IMG/VR virus record: IMGVR_UViG_3300042691_026762
Location: 1-49,344 of that record
Length of the DNA: 49,344 nt
Reading direction: 5' to 3' (one strand)
From: a virus
Shown here: in pieces, positions 15,921-23,833 of the stretch
Layout of the letters: every line of letters begins with the position of its first letter
Numbering within the stretch: the stretch's first letter is position 1
Program-made: the position numbers and the translations under genes
Notes under the pieces: model-generated
The model's database searches: none
What the model was told of the DNA's origin: nothing
Seen by the model: only the letters and a program-made list of their open reading frames with translations

Positions 15921-18176
15921 ATGGCAATTGATAGAACAATAAAATCAAGTAGGCTCTTACAAAGTAGACGCTATACACAAGCATCATTATCAGATGCTCA
16001 AGAAGCATTTACCAGTGTATTAGATATAAACTCTAGAGAAGTATATGCTCAGGCAAGCCTAATACCTACATCTAGTTTACCCTTCTCAGGTTCAAGCCAA
16101 AGCGGCAGTATATATTCTGTTGGAGGACAAAACATATTAAGATATTGGTTTCAACATCCATTAACACCATCAAACGTTGTTAGTGGTTCAGTAGTTGATG
16201 CCTGGTTCTTTATTGATCCATCAGGATCAGCGGTTACTCCTCAGATCATACAAACAGGTCAACAAAATAATTTTGTATCAAACAAATACGCTTCACCATC
16301 ATTAACAAACGCAGATGCTCAAGATAACCCTCCAGGTTACAACATTGTAGTTTTAATCGACAATGTAAAACAAAATCCAGCTTCATATCAGTTTGATTAT
16401 AAAAATGGTGTTTTACAATTTGTTACTGCTGCTCCACTTCCAACAGCTGTAGTTAGAGTAACAGCCTATCAATATGTTGGTCAAACAGTTGATACTGCAT
16501 TAACCAACTTAAGTGCCTCTATTTCAGGAGTTAGCGGTTCATTAAGTAATTTAAGTAGTGATAAAATTGCTACAGGTGCTGTTACCGCTTCAGTTGCTAC
16601 AGGTTCAAATACATTTACTATTACAAATGGTGGTACTTCATTATTTAAAATAAAAAATAATGGTGCTATAGAGCATGGACCTTCAGTATTAGCTGAAGGA
16701 GTTTATTCATATGCTGCTGGTGATTCTACTAAAGCAATTGGGGACTATTCACATGCTGAAGGTAATAGCACATACGCCGGTTTTAAAGGATATAATTCTG
16801 TTGATATAGGTTCGACAACCCCAGGTGATATTTACTTAAATGCAGGTTATGGTGATGTTTCAAGTCAATTTTCTAGTGGTTATATAGTATTAGATGATAC
16901 TAATTACAACCAAGCCTACCTCACTACTAAACTAGAAATAGCAAATGTTCAGTTTGATGGTACTAATACAATTATAACATTAGTTAATACAAGTATCACA
17001 GGAACTGGAGCTATAATAGGTGTTTTTAATAATCCAACACCAACTGGAGCAGACCAAATAGCAGGAAACACTTCACATGCTGAAGGTTTTAATACTCAAG
17101 CCTTAGGAAATTATTCACATGCTGAAGGTGATACTACTAAAGCAATAGGAAGTTATTCACATGCAGAAGGTAATGGTACTCAAGCAACAGGATACGCTTC
17201 ACATGCTGAAGGCACTAGTACTCAAGCATTAGGAGATTATTCACACGCTGAAGGTGAAAGTACAATTGCCTCTGGATACGCATCACATGCAGAAGGTCTT
17301 AATACTCAAGCAATAGGAAATTATTCACATGCTGAAGGTTCTGATACTCAAGCCTTAGGAAATTATTCACATGCTGAAGGTGAAAATACAACAGCATCTG
17401 GATACGCATCACATGCTGAAGGTGTAGGTACAATTGCATCCGGTTCTGGACAAACAGTAATGGGTAAATACAATACCCAAAACAATGATACTTCATTAGT
17501 AATAATAGGTAATGGTATTGATGATAGTACTAGAAGTGATTTAGTATTATTTAATTCAACAGACGTTGCATTTAACGTACCAGTATCTGCCTCAGTATTT
17601 TCAGGTTCATTTGTAGGTAATGGTGCTGGATTAACAGATGTACCTGCAAGTGCTATTTCAGGATTAAATTTATCTCAAATTGCAACAGGTTCAGTATCAG
17701 CATCTGTAAATGTAGATTCAAATGCTTTTACAATTATAAGCGCATCTAGTACATTACTTAATGTAGCAAATTCTGGATTAGTTACAGTATCAAATTTAAC
17801 AGTAAATGATAACTTAGTTGTAAACGGTACCGCTTCATTTATTAATACAGAAAACTTATCTGTTAAAGATAGATTCATATTAATTAATAGTGGTTCTTCT
17901 ACATTAGCAGATTCAGGATGGGTTACCCAATACAACGCAGCCGGTTCAGGTTCAGCATTTTATTTAGATGCAGATACAACAGGAACATATGGTCGTTTTG
18001 CAGTAGCATTTGATGTTGTAGGTAATGAAAGTATTGTAACCGCTAACGAGTATGTAGTTACCGCTCGTCAAGCATCAGGAGCACCCCCAGCAACACCAAC
18101 ATGGGGTGGTGCAACCAACGGCTTCGGTAATATTTACGTAAACAGTGATAACGGTGATATCTTTATCTATTCTTAA
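15921..18176 (+). CDS. Fibre with YadA-like SHAEG repeats (751 aa)
   Basis: Probable trimeric receptor-binding fibre. An N-terminal globular part (about 1-200; opening MAIDRTIKSSRLLQSRRYTQ, ending VVRVTAYQYVGQTVDTAL) likely attaches it to the virion. Residues about 275-510 carry ten copies of a 14-residue repeat of the form (Y/A)-S-H-A-E-G-x-x-T-x-A-x-G-x, the left-handed beta-roll repeat of YadA-type adhesin heads; nine are contiguous and one is separated by a roughly 100-residue insertion. After the roll come QTVMGKYNTQNND, GNGIDD and GSFVGNGAGLTDVP neck-like motifs and a C-terminal domain (LSVKDRFILINSGSS to NSDNGDIFIYS) of a kind seen in phage fibres. No enzyme motif. Confidence 0.9.
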   Translation: MAIDRTIKSSRLLQSRRYTQASLSDAQEAFTSVLDINSREVYAQASLIPTSSLPFSGSSQSGSIYSVGGQNILRYWFQHPLTPSNVVSGSVVDAWFFIDPSGSAVTPQIIQTGQQNNFVSNKYASPSLTNADAQDNPPGYNIVVLIDNVKQNPASYQFDYKNGVLQFVTAAPLPTAVVRVTAYQYVGQTVDTALTNLSASISGVSGSLSNLSSDKIATGAVTASVATGSNTFTITNGGTSLFKIKNNGAIEHGPSVLAEGVYSYAAGDSTKAIGDYSHAEGNSTYAGFKGYNSVDIGSTTPGDIYLNAGYGDVSSQFSSGYIVLDDTNYNQAYLTTKLEIANVQFDGTNTIITLVNTSITGTGAIIGVFNNPTPTGADQIAGNTSHAEGFNTQALGNYSHAEGDTTKAIGSYSHAEGNGTQATGYASHAEGTSTQALGDYSHAEGESTIASGYASHAEGLNTQAIGNYSHAEGSDTQALGNYSHAEGENTTASGYASHAEGVGTIASGSGQTVMGKYNTQNNDTSLVIIGNGIDDSTRSDLVLFNSTDVAFNVPVSASVFSGSFVGNGAGLTDVPASAISGLNLSQIATGSVSASVNVDSNAFTIISASSTLLNVANSGLVTVSNLTVNDNLVVNGTASFINTENLSVKDRFILINSGSSTLADSGWVTQYNAAGSGSAFYLDADTTGTYGRFAVAFDVVGNESIVTANEYVVTARQASGAPPATPTWGGATNGFGNIYVNSDNGDIFIYS
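17071..17449 (+). repeat. Nine tandem 42-bp in-frame repeats (SHAEG)
   Basis: Nine contiguous 42-base units, each containing TCACATGCTGAAGGT or a close variant and encoding 14 residues; a tenth copy lies at about 16745. Units alternate between Y-S and A-S starts, suggesting past two-unit duplications. Copy number could vary by slippage or recombination. Confidence 0.93.
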
Positions 18177-18179
18177 ACA

Positions 18180-18187
18180 TATTTATA
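18180..18187 (+). promoter_or_regulatory. Candidate promoter motif ATATTTAT
   Basis: TATTTATA preceded by A, just after the YadA-like fibre gene, 11 bases before ATG 18199. Confidence 0.5.
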
Positions 18188-18198
18188 ATAAAATAGTT

Positions 18199-18399
18199 AT
18201 GGCATTTACAGCAACACACATAGACAACAACGTTAAAAAAGAACAAACAACAACTCTATCTCCATCACAGTTAAATACAAAGGAGATAGAGATGTTGTTA
18301 TCTCTAATAAAAAGATCAACATTCCTTGGAGAGGATGTAGAGACTATTTATCATATGGTGGTTAAACTACAAAACCAATATTTGGAACAAACAAAATAA
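18199..18399 (+). CDS. Small helical protein (66 aa)
   Basis: Unknown function. Start chosen at ATG 18199 (MAFTATHIDNN) because upstream in-frame codons overlap the fibre gene and the promoter-like motif. The pattern LSPSQLNTKEIEMLLSLIKR then FLGEDVETIYHMVVKLQNQY, that is L-x-x-x-E-L, a hydrophobic helix, G-x-D, and a second helix ending K-L-Q, is repeated in the next gene (18407), so the two look like distant paralogs. Small helical-hairpin proteins of this kind occur widely in marine phages without known role. A chaperone or regulator for the fibres is possible. Confidence 0.75.
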   Translation: MAFTATHIDNNVKKEQTTTLSPSQLNTKEIEMLLSLIKRSTFLGEDVETIYHMVVKLQNQYLEQTK

Positions 18400-18406
18400 T
18401 TAAGTT

Positions 18407-18628
18407 ATGAATATATACTCAGTTGATTTAACTCTAAATGAGTTAAACTTTATCCGTCAATCATTAGAAACAGTTACCATACAAGGTAAAGATGCTAAAT
18501 TTTTAGCTACACTTCAAGTAAAAATTGAACAAGAACTGGCTGAAATACAAAAAATGATACAAGCAGAAGAACAAAAGAAAATGCTTGCCCTATCAGAGAC
18601 TATAACTAAAAGTACATCTAAAAAATAG
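18407..18628 (+). CDS. Small helical-hairpin protein (73 aa), paralog of its neighbour
   Basis: Unknown function. LTLNELNFIRQSLETVTIQG then DAKFLATLQVKIEQELAEIQ gives a two-helix pattern with a central G-K-D turn, matching the preceding 66-residue protein in layout. The C-terminus is a Lys/Ser-rich tail. The gene starts 7 bases after its neighbour's stop and is followed by a 98-base leader region before the next fibre gene. Confidence 0.75.
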   Translation: MNIYSVDLTLNELNFIRQSLETVTIQGKDAKFLATLQVKIEQELAEIQKMIQAEEQKKMLALSETITKSTSKK

Positions 18629-18635
18629 TTTTCCA

Positions 18636-18643
18636 TATTTATA
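18636..18643 (+). promoter_or_regulatory. Candidate promoter motif ATATTTAT with long leader
   Basis: TATTTATA preceded by A; unlike the others it lies 83 bases before the next start (18727), leaving room for a structured 5' leader. Confidence 0.52.
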
Positions 18644-18649
18644 CTAGAC

Positions 18650-18712
18650 CATTGGCCTGTAAAAGGAAGTAGGCATATACACGGCATAAGTGTATGTATC
18701 TAACCGTGGTTT
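18650..18712 (+). other. Structured leader upstream of a fibre gene
   Basis: The gap before the 18727 gene contains several complementary pairs: GCCT/AGGC, ATACAC/GTGTAT and CACGG/CCGTG, which can form alternative hairpins. There is no T tract. It may be a regulatory leader or RNA-processing element; no known riboswitch is recognised. Confidence 0.35.
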
Positions 18713-18726
18713 AATTATATATCAAC

Positions 18727-20346
18727 ATGCCTAACTGGAAGAAAGTCTTAACTAGCGGTTCAGATGCCGCCTTAAACACATTAACTGTATCTAACGGTAT
18801 AACAGGTTCTCTATTAGGAACTGCTTCATTTGCTTCAACAGCATCTTTTTCATCAACAGCATCATTCATCAATGTAACAGGCTCAAATGTTTTTGTTCAA
18901 GGTGGTAATAGTTTTGGCGCAGGCGCTGTATTAGGAACAAATGATAATCAATCTTTAATATTAGAAACGAGTGGTTCTGCTAGGTTAACTATAACAAACG
19001 CGGGTATAGCTCGTTTTTCACGTACAGGTAGTGGTAACTTAGTAGAATTATATGATAATAACAATAATATAGTTACTCGTTTTCTTAATAATGGTCAAGC
19101 TGTTTATACTGAGGCTGTAACTATTCCTTATTTAATAGGAGGATTAGGAGGAACATTAAATATTTTCGGTAGCACATTTATAGGAGCGGATTTTGCCGTT
19201 ACTCCAAATGCTCGTTTACATATAAGAGGGGCAGGCTCTGGGTCAGCTACCACAGCGTTACGTGTTCAAAATAGCGCTTTAACATCATCATTAGTAATCT
19301 TAGATAACAATTCAGGTTCATATAATGGGGGTTTTACATTTACTGGTAATACAATTATCTCAGGTTCTGAAACTATTTCAGGTTCAATAACATTTACTAG
19401 AGCATCAACTCCATCAGCTGCAGGTGTAATTGGACGTGGAGCACTTGGGCTTGAAATCAGAGGTGTAGATGGTGGTTCAGGTGGGCATTTATCGTTACTT
19501 AATGCTGGAGGTGACGGTGTATTAGTAGGTATTAGCAGTACTAGACATTTATCAACATATGGTAGACTTGGTGTAGGTATCGGATTAGCAACACCATCAT
19601 CCCGTTTACAAGTTAGAGGAGAGGGTACTACAAATGCTACCGAAACGCTACGTATACAAAACAGTGCAGCAACCTCTTCATTAGTAATCTTAGATAACAA
19701 TTCAGGTTCATATAATGGTAACTTTGATATAACTGGTAGTTTAACTACAACGGGAAATGTTGGTATAGGTAGGAGCTCTGCTACTGCAAGTTTAGATGTA
19801 GCAGGCACAACTCGTCTCTCAGGCTCATTCAACACAGCAGCATCTGGCTCAATCTTAACCGTAATAGGTTCAGGTTCAGCGCAACCAATATTTACAGTAC
19901 AAGGTTCACAAGGTGAATTGTTCTCTGTAACAGATAGTTTATCAGGATCTTTATTTAGTGTTAATGACATATCAGGTCTTCCTATTATGGAAGTATTCTC
20001 AGATAACACCATTTTAATGGGTGATTATCAAGATCCAATGTTATTAACAACTAGAAAAATAACACAAACAAATTCAGGTTCGTTTGTTGTATATAGTATA
20101 CCAACAGCATCGTACGATGGAGCATTTTTTGAATTCACAATAAAATCAGGTTCAAATGCAAGAGTAGGAACTATAATGAGTACGTGGGCTGGATCTTCAA
20201 TTGAATTTTCGGAAGTAGATACAATGGATATAGGTAATACAACAGCAGTAGGTTTAACAATGATATTATCAGGTTCAAATGCCGTGTTGACAGGTTCGTC
20301 ATCAACAGGATCTTGGACAATAAGAACAATAGTGAGGGCAATATAG
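18727..20346 (+). CDS. Tail fibre protein (539 aa), WKKV-type anchor
   Basis: Fibre with N-terminus MPNWKKVLTSGSDAALNTL, matching the fibre at 13859, followed by GITGSLLGTASFASTASF, a turn-rich beta motif also present in the fibre at 22073. Residues about 155-345 hold two copies of a 130-residue unit with RLHIRG or RLQVRG, then TSSLVILDNNSGSYNG, then an SG/TG-rich turn. The C-terminal part (about 420-539) is a small beta domain beginning ITQTNSGSFVVYSIPTAS. It is Ser/Thr/Gly-rich throughout, with no Cys or enzyme motif. Probably a receptor-binding or collar fibre. Confidence 0.87.
   Translation: MPNWKKVLTSGSDAALNTLTVSNGITGSLLGTASFASTASFSSTASFINVTGSNVFVQGGNSFGAGAVLGTNDNQSLILETSGSARLTITNAGIARFSRTGSGNLVELYDNNNNIVTRFLNNGQAVYTEAVTIPYLIGGLGGTLNIFGSTFIGADFAVTPNARLHIRGAGSGSATTALRVQNSALTSSLVILDNNSGSYNGGFTFTGNTIISGSETISGSITFTRASTPSAAGVIGRGALGLEIRGVDGGSGGHLSLLNAGGDGVLVGISSTRHLSTYGRLGVGIGLATPSSRLQVRGEGTTNATETLRIQNSAATSSLVILDNNSGSYNGNFDITGSLTTTGNVGIGRSSATASLDVAGTTRLSGSFNTAASGSILTVIGSGSAQPIFTVQGSQGELFSVTDSLSGSLFSVNDISGLPIMEVFSDNTILMGDYQDPMLLTTRKITQTNSGSFVVYSIPTASYDGAFFEFTIKSGSNARVGTIMSTWAGSSIEFSEVDTMDIGNTTAVGLTMILSGSNAVLTGSSSTGSWTIRTIVRAI
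19288..19718 (+). repeat. Direct 41-bp repeat, copies 390 bases apart
   Basis: Bases 19288-19328 and 19678-19718 are identical (beginning TCATTAGTAATCTTAGATAA) and in frame, encoding SSLVILDNNSGSYNG in each 130-residue unit of the fibre. Exact DNA identity in otherwise diverged units points to recent duplication or gene conversion. Confidence 0.88.
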
Positions 20347-20348
20347 TT

Positions 20349-21086
20349 ATGGCATTTAGTTATTCACCAAAAATAGTAACAGATGGATTAGTTTTGTACT
20401 TAGATGCAGCTAATACCAAATCATATGTTAGTGGTTCTACCGTTTGGAACGATATATCAAATTTTAACAATAATACAACCTTAGTACCTAATGGAGCATC
20501 AAATATTTCATTTAATACAAGTAGTTTAGGCAGTATTTCATTCACAAATAATGCTTGGGGTAGAATAAATAATGTGAATGATATAAATGGGTTTACTCGA
20601 GGACCACATTGGGATTTAAACTGGACTTTAGATTTTTGGGTTAACAGTCCATTAACAAGGATAGGCGCGGTACTTGGAGCCCGAACAGCAGTATCGGGAC
20701 AACAAGGATTACAAATATTTGTAACATCTGTTAATAACGGATGGACCTATTGCAAAGTAAATCGCGATGTTGATTTGTTTTCAACTTTAAATCAACCATC
20801 AATATTAAACTCAGTTAATCGTTGGATGCACTTCGCAGTTACGTCCGAAGATGCTGTTACATATAGAATATATGTTAATGGGGTACAAATACATGTTAAT
20901 AGTATAAACTGGAGAGATAATGCACTTCGAGTAAATGTATCTTCAACAAACCCATACTTAATAAGTACAGACAATACCAATTGGCAAACTGGTGATTATA
21001 GTTGTTACAAACTATATAATAGAACATTAACAGCTAATGAAGTTAGAAGAAACTTTGAAGCAACTAGAGGTAGATATGGATTATAA
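20349..21086 (+). CDS. LamG / concanavalin A-like lectin (245 aa)
   Basis: Likely sugar-binding tail or fibre-tip protein. Start chosen at ATG 20349, two bases after the fibre stop; the alternative upstream start would overlap the fibre gene. The protein is one jelly-roll-type domain: IVTDGLVLYLDAANTKSYV at the start, DLNWTLDFWVN, RWMHFAVTSEDAVTYRIYVN, and the family-typical close YSCYKLYNRTLTANEVRRNF. No catalytic pair of glycosidases was recognised, so binding rather than cleavage is more likely. A second LamG protein follows at 21341. Confidence 0.85.
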   Translation: MAFSYSPKIVTDGLVLYLDAANTKSYVSGSTVWNDISNFNNNTTLVPNGASNISFNTSSLGSISFTNNAWGRINNVNDINGFTRGPHWDLNWTLDFWVNSPLTRIGAVLGARTAVSGQQGLQIFVTSVNNGWTYCKVNRDVDLFSTLNQPSILNSVNRWMHFAVTSEDAVTYRIYVNGVQIHVNSINWRDNALRVNVSSTNPYLISTDNTNWQTGDYSCYKLYNRTLTANEVRRNFEATRGRYGL

Positions 21087-21339
21087 TAACAGACAATTTA
21101 TGATATTTAGTGTAACTGAGTTACCTAATATCAATTTTACTCAAGTAAATGAAACATCAATAGACACAGTAAGAAAATCAGTTGATGGAACAAAAACATT
21201 TGTTAAATGGGATGGAGAAGAAATACCATCATCCGTAGATACTTTAGAAACTAAAGAAGGTCCTTACACATACGAGGAAATGATAGAAATATTAGCTACA
21301 GAGGAATGGACTGATCCTAATCTAATAATAGGAATATAA
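21076..21339 (+). CDS. Small acidic protein between LamG genes (87 aa)
   Basis: Unknown function. Start chosen at ATG 21076 (MDYNNRQFMIFSVTELPNI), overlapping the end of the LamG gene by 11 bases; an alternative ATG at 21037 would overlap by 50. Acidic with a WDGEEIPSSVDTLE centre and TYEEMIEILATEEWTDPNL near the end. Its place inside a fibre operon and its size fit a fibre chaperone or a small virion protein, but nothing in the sequence proves it. Confidence 0.7.
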   Translation: MDYNNRQFMIFSVTELPNINFTQVNETSIDTVRKSVDGTKTFVKWDGEEIPSSVDTLETKEGPYTYEEMIEILATEEWTDPNLIIGI

Positions 21340-21340
21340 T

Positions 21341-22033
21341 ATGAGTACAGTAGGTAGTTGGCAAGGACCAGGCATAATTAAAGATAATAGTTTAGTGGTA
21401 TATATAGACCCAAGTAGCCCAAATTGTTATTATTTACAATCAGGTTCTGTAGTGAATAATATGGGAGACCAAACTTATCGTTCATATACTGTATCATACT
21501 ATACTGGTTCTTTATCAAGTGCTTCATTTAATACTATTGATAAAACCTTTGACCATAGATTTAAATTAGAAGGAGGTGGAGGAAGTCGTGTCACTACTGA
21601 TTTTACAATACAGCAAACTATATTTTACCCAACAGGTTCACCTAACACTATAGATTATTCATTTACTACACAAGTAGGTTCAGGTACCGGTATAGGTATG
21701 GGATTAGGTAATGCTGCTAGTTCTAGTTTTTTAGTTTTAGCTGGAGGTACTCGTTTAGTTTTAAGTAACATCCCAAGAAATCAATGGTTTAACTTAACCT
21801 ATACTAAAGAGGGTAGCTCATTAAAGGGATATATTAATGGAATATTAATCAACACAGGTTCATGGAGTACATTTACAATATATGATAATATGTTTTTAGG
21901 TTCAAGTGGTGGTTCATTAGCTCTTACAAATTACTATATACGAGCAGCAAATTTATTAGTGTATAATCGAGCCTTAACTCCAACTGAAATAATGCAGAAT
22001 AAGACAGTTCTGGGAGCAAGAGTTGGAATATAG
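21341..22033 (+). CDS. Second LamG-like lectin (230 aa)
   Basis: Concanavalin A-like fold, probably sugar binding. Characteristic elements in order: IIKDNSLVVYIDPSSPNCYY, TIDYSFTTQVGSG, NQWFNLTYTKEGSSLKGYIN (about residues 146-167), and the closing LLVYNRALTPTEIMQN and GARVGI. It parallels the LamG protein at 20349 but is clearly diverged. It follows the small acidic gene by one base and is ahead of an ATATTTAT motif, so this is the last gene of the lectin unit. Confidence 0.85.
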   Translation: MSTVGSWQGPGIIKDNSLVVYIDPSSPNCYYLQSGSVVNNMGDQTYRSYTVSYYTGSLSSASFNTIDKTFDHRFKLEGGGGSRVTTDFTIQQTIFYPTGSPNTIDYSFTTQVGSGTGIGMGLGNAASSSFLVLAGGTRLVLSNIPRNQWFNLTYTKEGSSLKGYINGILINTGSWSTFTIYDNMFLGSSGGSLALTNYYIRAANLLVYNRALTPTEIMQNKTVLGARVGI

Positions 22034-22035
22034 AA

Positions 22036-22043
22036 TATTTATA
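22036..22043 (+). promoter_or_regulatory. Candidate promoter motif ATATTTAT
   Basis: TATTTATA preceded by A, 29 bases before ATG 22073; the downstream gene also has a GAAAGGAAC ribosome site. Confidence 0.52.
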
Positions 22044-22072
22044 TATAACCTGGAAAGTGAAAGGAACAAAAA

Positions 22073-23650
22073 ATGAACGAATTTAAAGTAAGAAATGGTC
22101 TCATAGTAGACTCAGGAGTATCTGTTATAAGCGGATCTCTAATTGTATTAGGTGGTATAACAGGTAGCTTATCAGGATCAAGCACTGGTGGTGGCGGTGG
22201 AAGCGGTAGCGCTTTTCCGTTCACAGGCTCAGCTCAAATAACTGGTAGTTTAGGAGTAACAGGAAGTTTAACTACAACAGGAAATGTTGGTATTGGAACA
22301 GCTGCTACATCAACAGCATTCACAGTTGGTGGTAGAGCAACTATAACTCAACGGTTACGATTAGGAACAACAGGTGATCCTAATAGTACATTAGAAGTTT
22401 GGGGTAATGGTGTATTCTTAACTGGTGGCGGAGCTACATGGGCTATCTTTGACCAAACAAACCAAAGATTAGGCATAGGTAAAAGCTCAGCTAATTCCAC
22501 CTTAGATGTTAGTGGTAGTGTTATCATATCAGGTTCACTAAATGTAACTGGAGGAATAACTGGAAGTTTACTAGGAACAGCATCATACGCCACCCAAGCA
22601 TTAAGTGCATCGTGGGCCCCATCAACGGGTGGAGGTCCAGCATTTCCATTCACAGGTTCAGCAGGCATCTCAGGAAGCTTAGCAGTTGATGGTCCTGTTT
22701 TAATAACAGGTAGTGGAGCAACATCAACTACAAACGCTTTAGTAGTAAATAATTCATCAAACCAATATAGTCTTATAGCTAGAAATGATGGCATAATTTT
22801 AACTCGAGGATTAATTCTATCAACAACAGATCCAAATAATCCTCCATTTAGTCGTACCGGCTCTATAGTAGCAGGAAATTCTTTAACATCTGGCTCAGAT
22901 TATTCTTTAGTACTTGGTGAGGGTGTGATCGCTCAAAATAGATCAATTGCTGTAGGTAGTTCATTAACCTCTACTTCCGGAAGTGATTATACTTTAAATA
23001 TAGGTGAAACAAATATCATATCGTCTTCATATAGTACAGCTTTAGGTACTTTAAATACCGTTAGAGGTAACTATGGATTAGCGATAGGAAGACAAAACCT
23101 TGTATCAAGTAGCATAGCAACTAACAGTTATAGTACAGCTATAGGATTACAAAACACAGCTTCTGGGTATATTTCATTAGCGTTAGGTGAGTCAAATAAA
23201 TCATTAGGTGCTAGAGCAGTTTCTATTGGTGCTGCTAATAATACTATAGGTAGTTTAGATGTAGCTATAGGTAGTTTTAATAATGTAAATGGTGGTAACA
23301 CTATAGTAATAGGAAATAACCTAAGTTCATCTATTGCCTCACAAATAGTAATGGGTCAATATAATATTACTGATTCAAACGCTATATTTATCTTTGGGAA
23401 TGGTATAAACGCTGGCTCAAGATCAAACTTAATAACAGCTACTCAAACTAGTGTTATTGTTTCTGGTTCATTAAATATAACGAGTGGTATTACGGGTTCG
23501 TTACTTGGTACTGCTTCATTCGCAACTCAAGCATTAACAGCTTCATTTGCTCCTAATTATGTTTTATCTTCTAGAATAACATCAGGAACTTTAGCACCAA
23601 ATAATGCTAGTGGTTCAGATGGTGATATTTATTTTCAATATACAACATAA
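22073..23650 (+). CDS. Tail fibre with adhesin-head-like repeats (525 aa)
   Basis: Trimeric fibre-type protein. The N-terminus EFKVRNGLIVDSGVSVISGS is a common fibre start; then come beta motifs SLTTTGNVGIGTAATST and two GSLLGTASYATQALSASWAP-like blocks (about residues 170-185 and 475-490). Residues about 320-430 contain imperfect 14-20 residue repeats (YSTALGTLNTV, YGLAIGRQNLV, YSTAIGLQNTAS, ISLALGESNKS, DVAIGSFNNV), typical of adhesin-head beta rolls and different from the SHAEG repeats. A Shine-Dalgarno sequence (AAAGGAA) precedes ATG. No enzyme motif was seen. Confidence 0.88.
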   Translation: MNEFKVRNGLIVDSGVSVISGSLIVLGGITGSLSGSSTGGGGGSGSAFPFTGSAQITGSLGVTGSLTTTGNVGIGTAATSTAFTVGGRATITQRLRLGTTGDPNSTLEVWGNGVFLTGGGATWAIFDQTNQRLGIGKSSANSTLDVSGSVIISGSLNVTGGITGSLLGTASYATQALSASWAPSTGGGPAFPFTGSAGISGSLAVDGPVLITGSGATSTTNALVVNNSSNQYSLIARNDGIILTRGLILSTTDPNNPPFSRTGSIVAGNSLTSGSDYSLVLGEGVIAQNRSIAVGSSLTSTSGSDYTLNIGETNIISSSYSTALGTLNTVRGNYGLAIGRQNLVSSSIATNSYSTAIGLQNTASGYISLALGESNKSLGARAVSIGAANNTIGSLDVAIGSFNNVNGGNTIVIGNNLSSSIASQIVMGQYNITDSNAIFIFGNGINAGSRSNLITATQTSVIVSGSLNITSGITGSLLGTASFATQALTASFAPNYVLSSRITSGTLAPNNASGSDGDIYFQYTT

Positions 23651-23653
23651 AAT

Positions 23654-23833
23654 ATGATTAAAATAGAAAAAAATATAGAGGTAGAATCAAACAAAAAATA
23701 TATAACCTCTGAAAATGGAGAATTTAATGATAATGATTTTGTTAAATGCAAACTTAAAACCGAATCATTAGATAACACAGTAATGTTTTTAGCATCACAA
23801 ATAAAAAATATAAACAATGAAAGTAGCAATTGA
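23654..23833 (+). CDS. Small protein (59 aa) between fibre genes
   Basis: A 59-codon frame from ATG 23654 to TGA 23833, beginning MIKIEKNIEVESNKKYITSE and ending QIKNINNESSN. It begins 3 bases after the fibre stop and overlaps the next start (23817) by 17 bases. Highly charged; function unknown. It fills an otherwise unexplained 166-base gap. Confidence 0.6.
   Translation: MIKIEKNIEVESNKKYITSENGEFNDNDFVKCKLKTESLDNTVMFLASQIKNINNESSN

Noticed and set aside
17071-17449. Regular 42-base repeats as a CRISPR array
   Set aside because: There are no spacers of random sequence; the repeats are contiguous, in frame and encode an adhesin beta-roll.
18650-18712. tRNA-like folding in the leader
   Set aside because: No acceptor stem, T-loop (TTCRA) or anticodon arm can be fitted; kept only as a structured leader.
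19266-20012. Long minus-strand open frame opposite a fibre gene
   Set aside because: Its Pro/Val/Ser-rich sequence comes from the reverse of fibre codons; no ribosome site, and all real genes are on the + strand.
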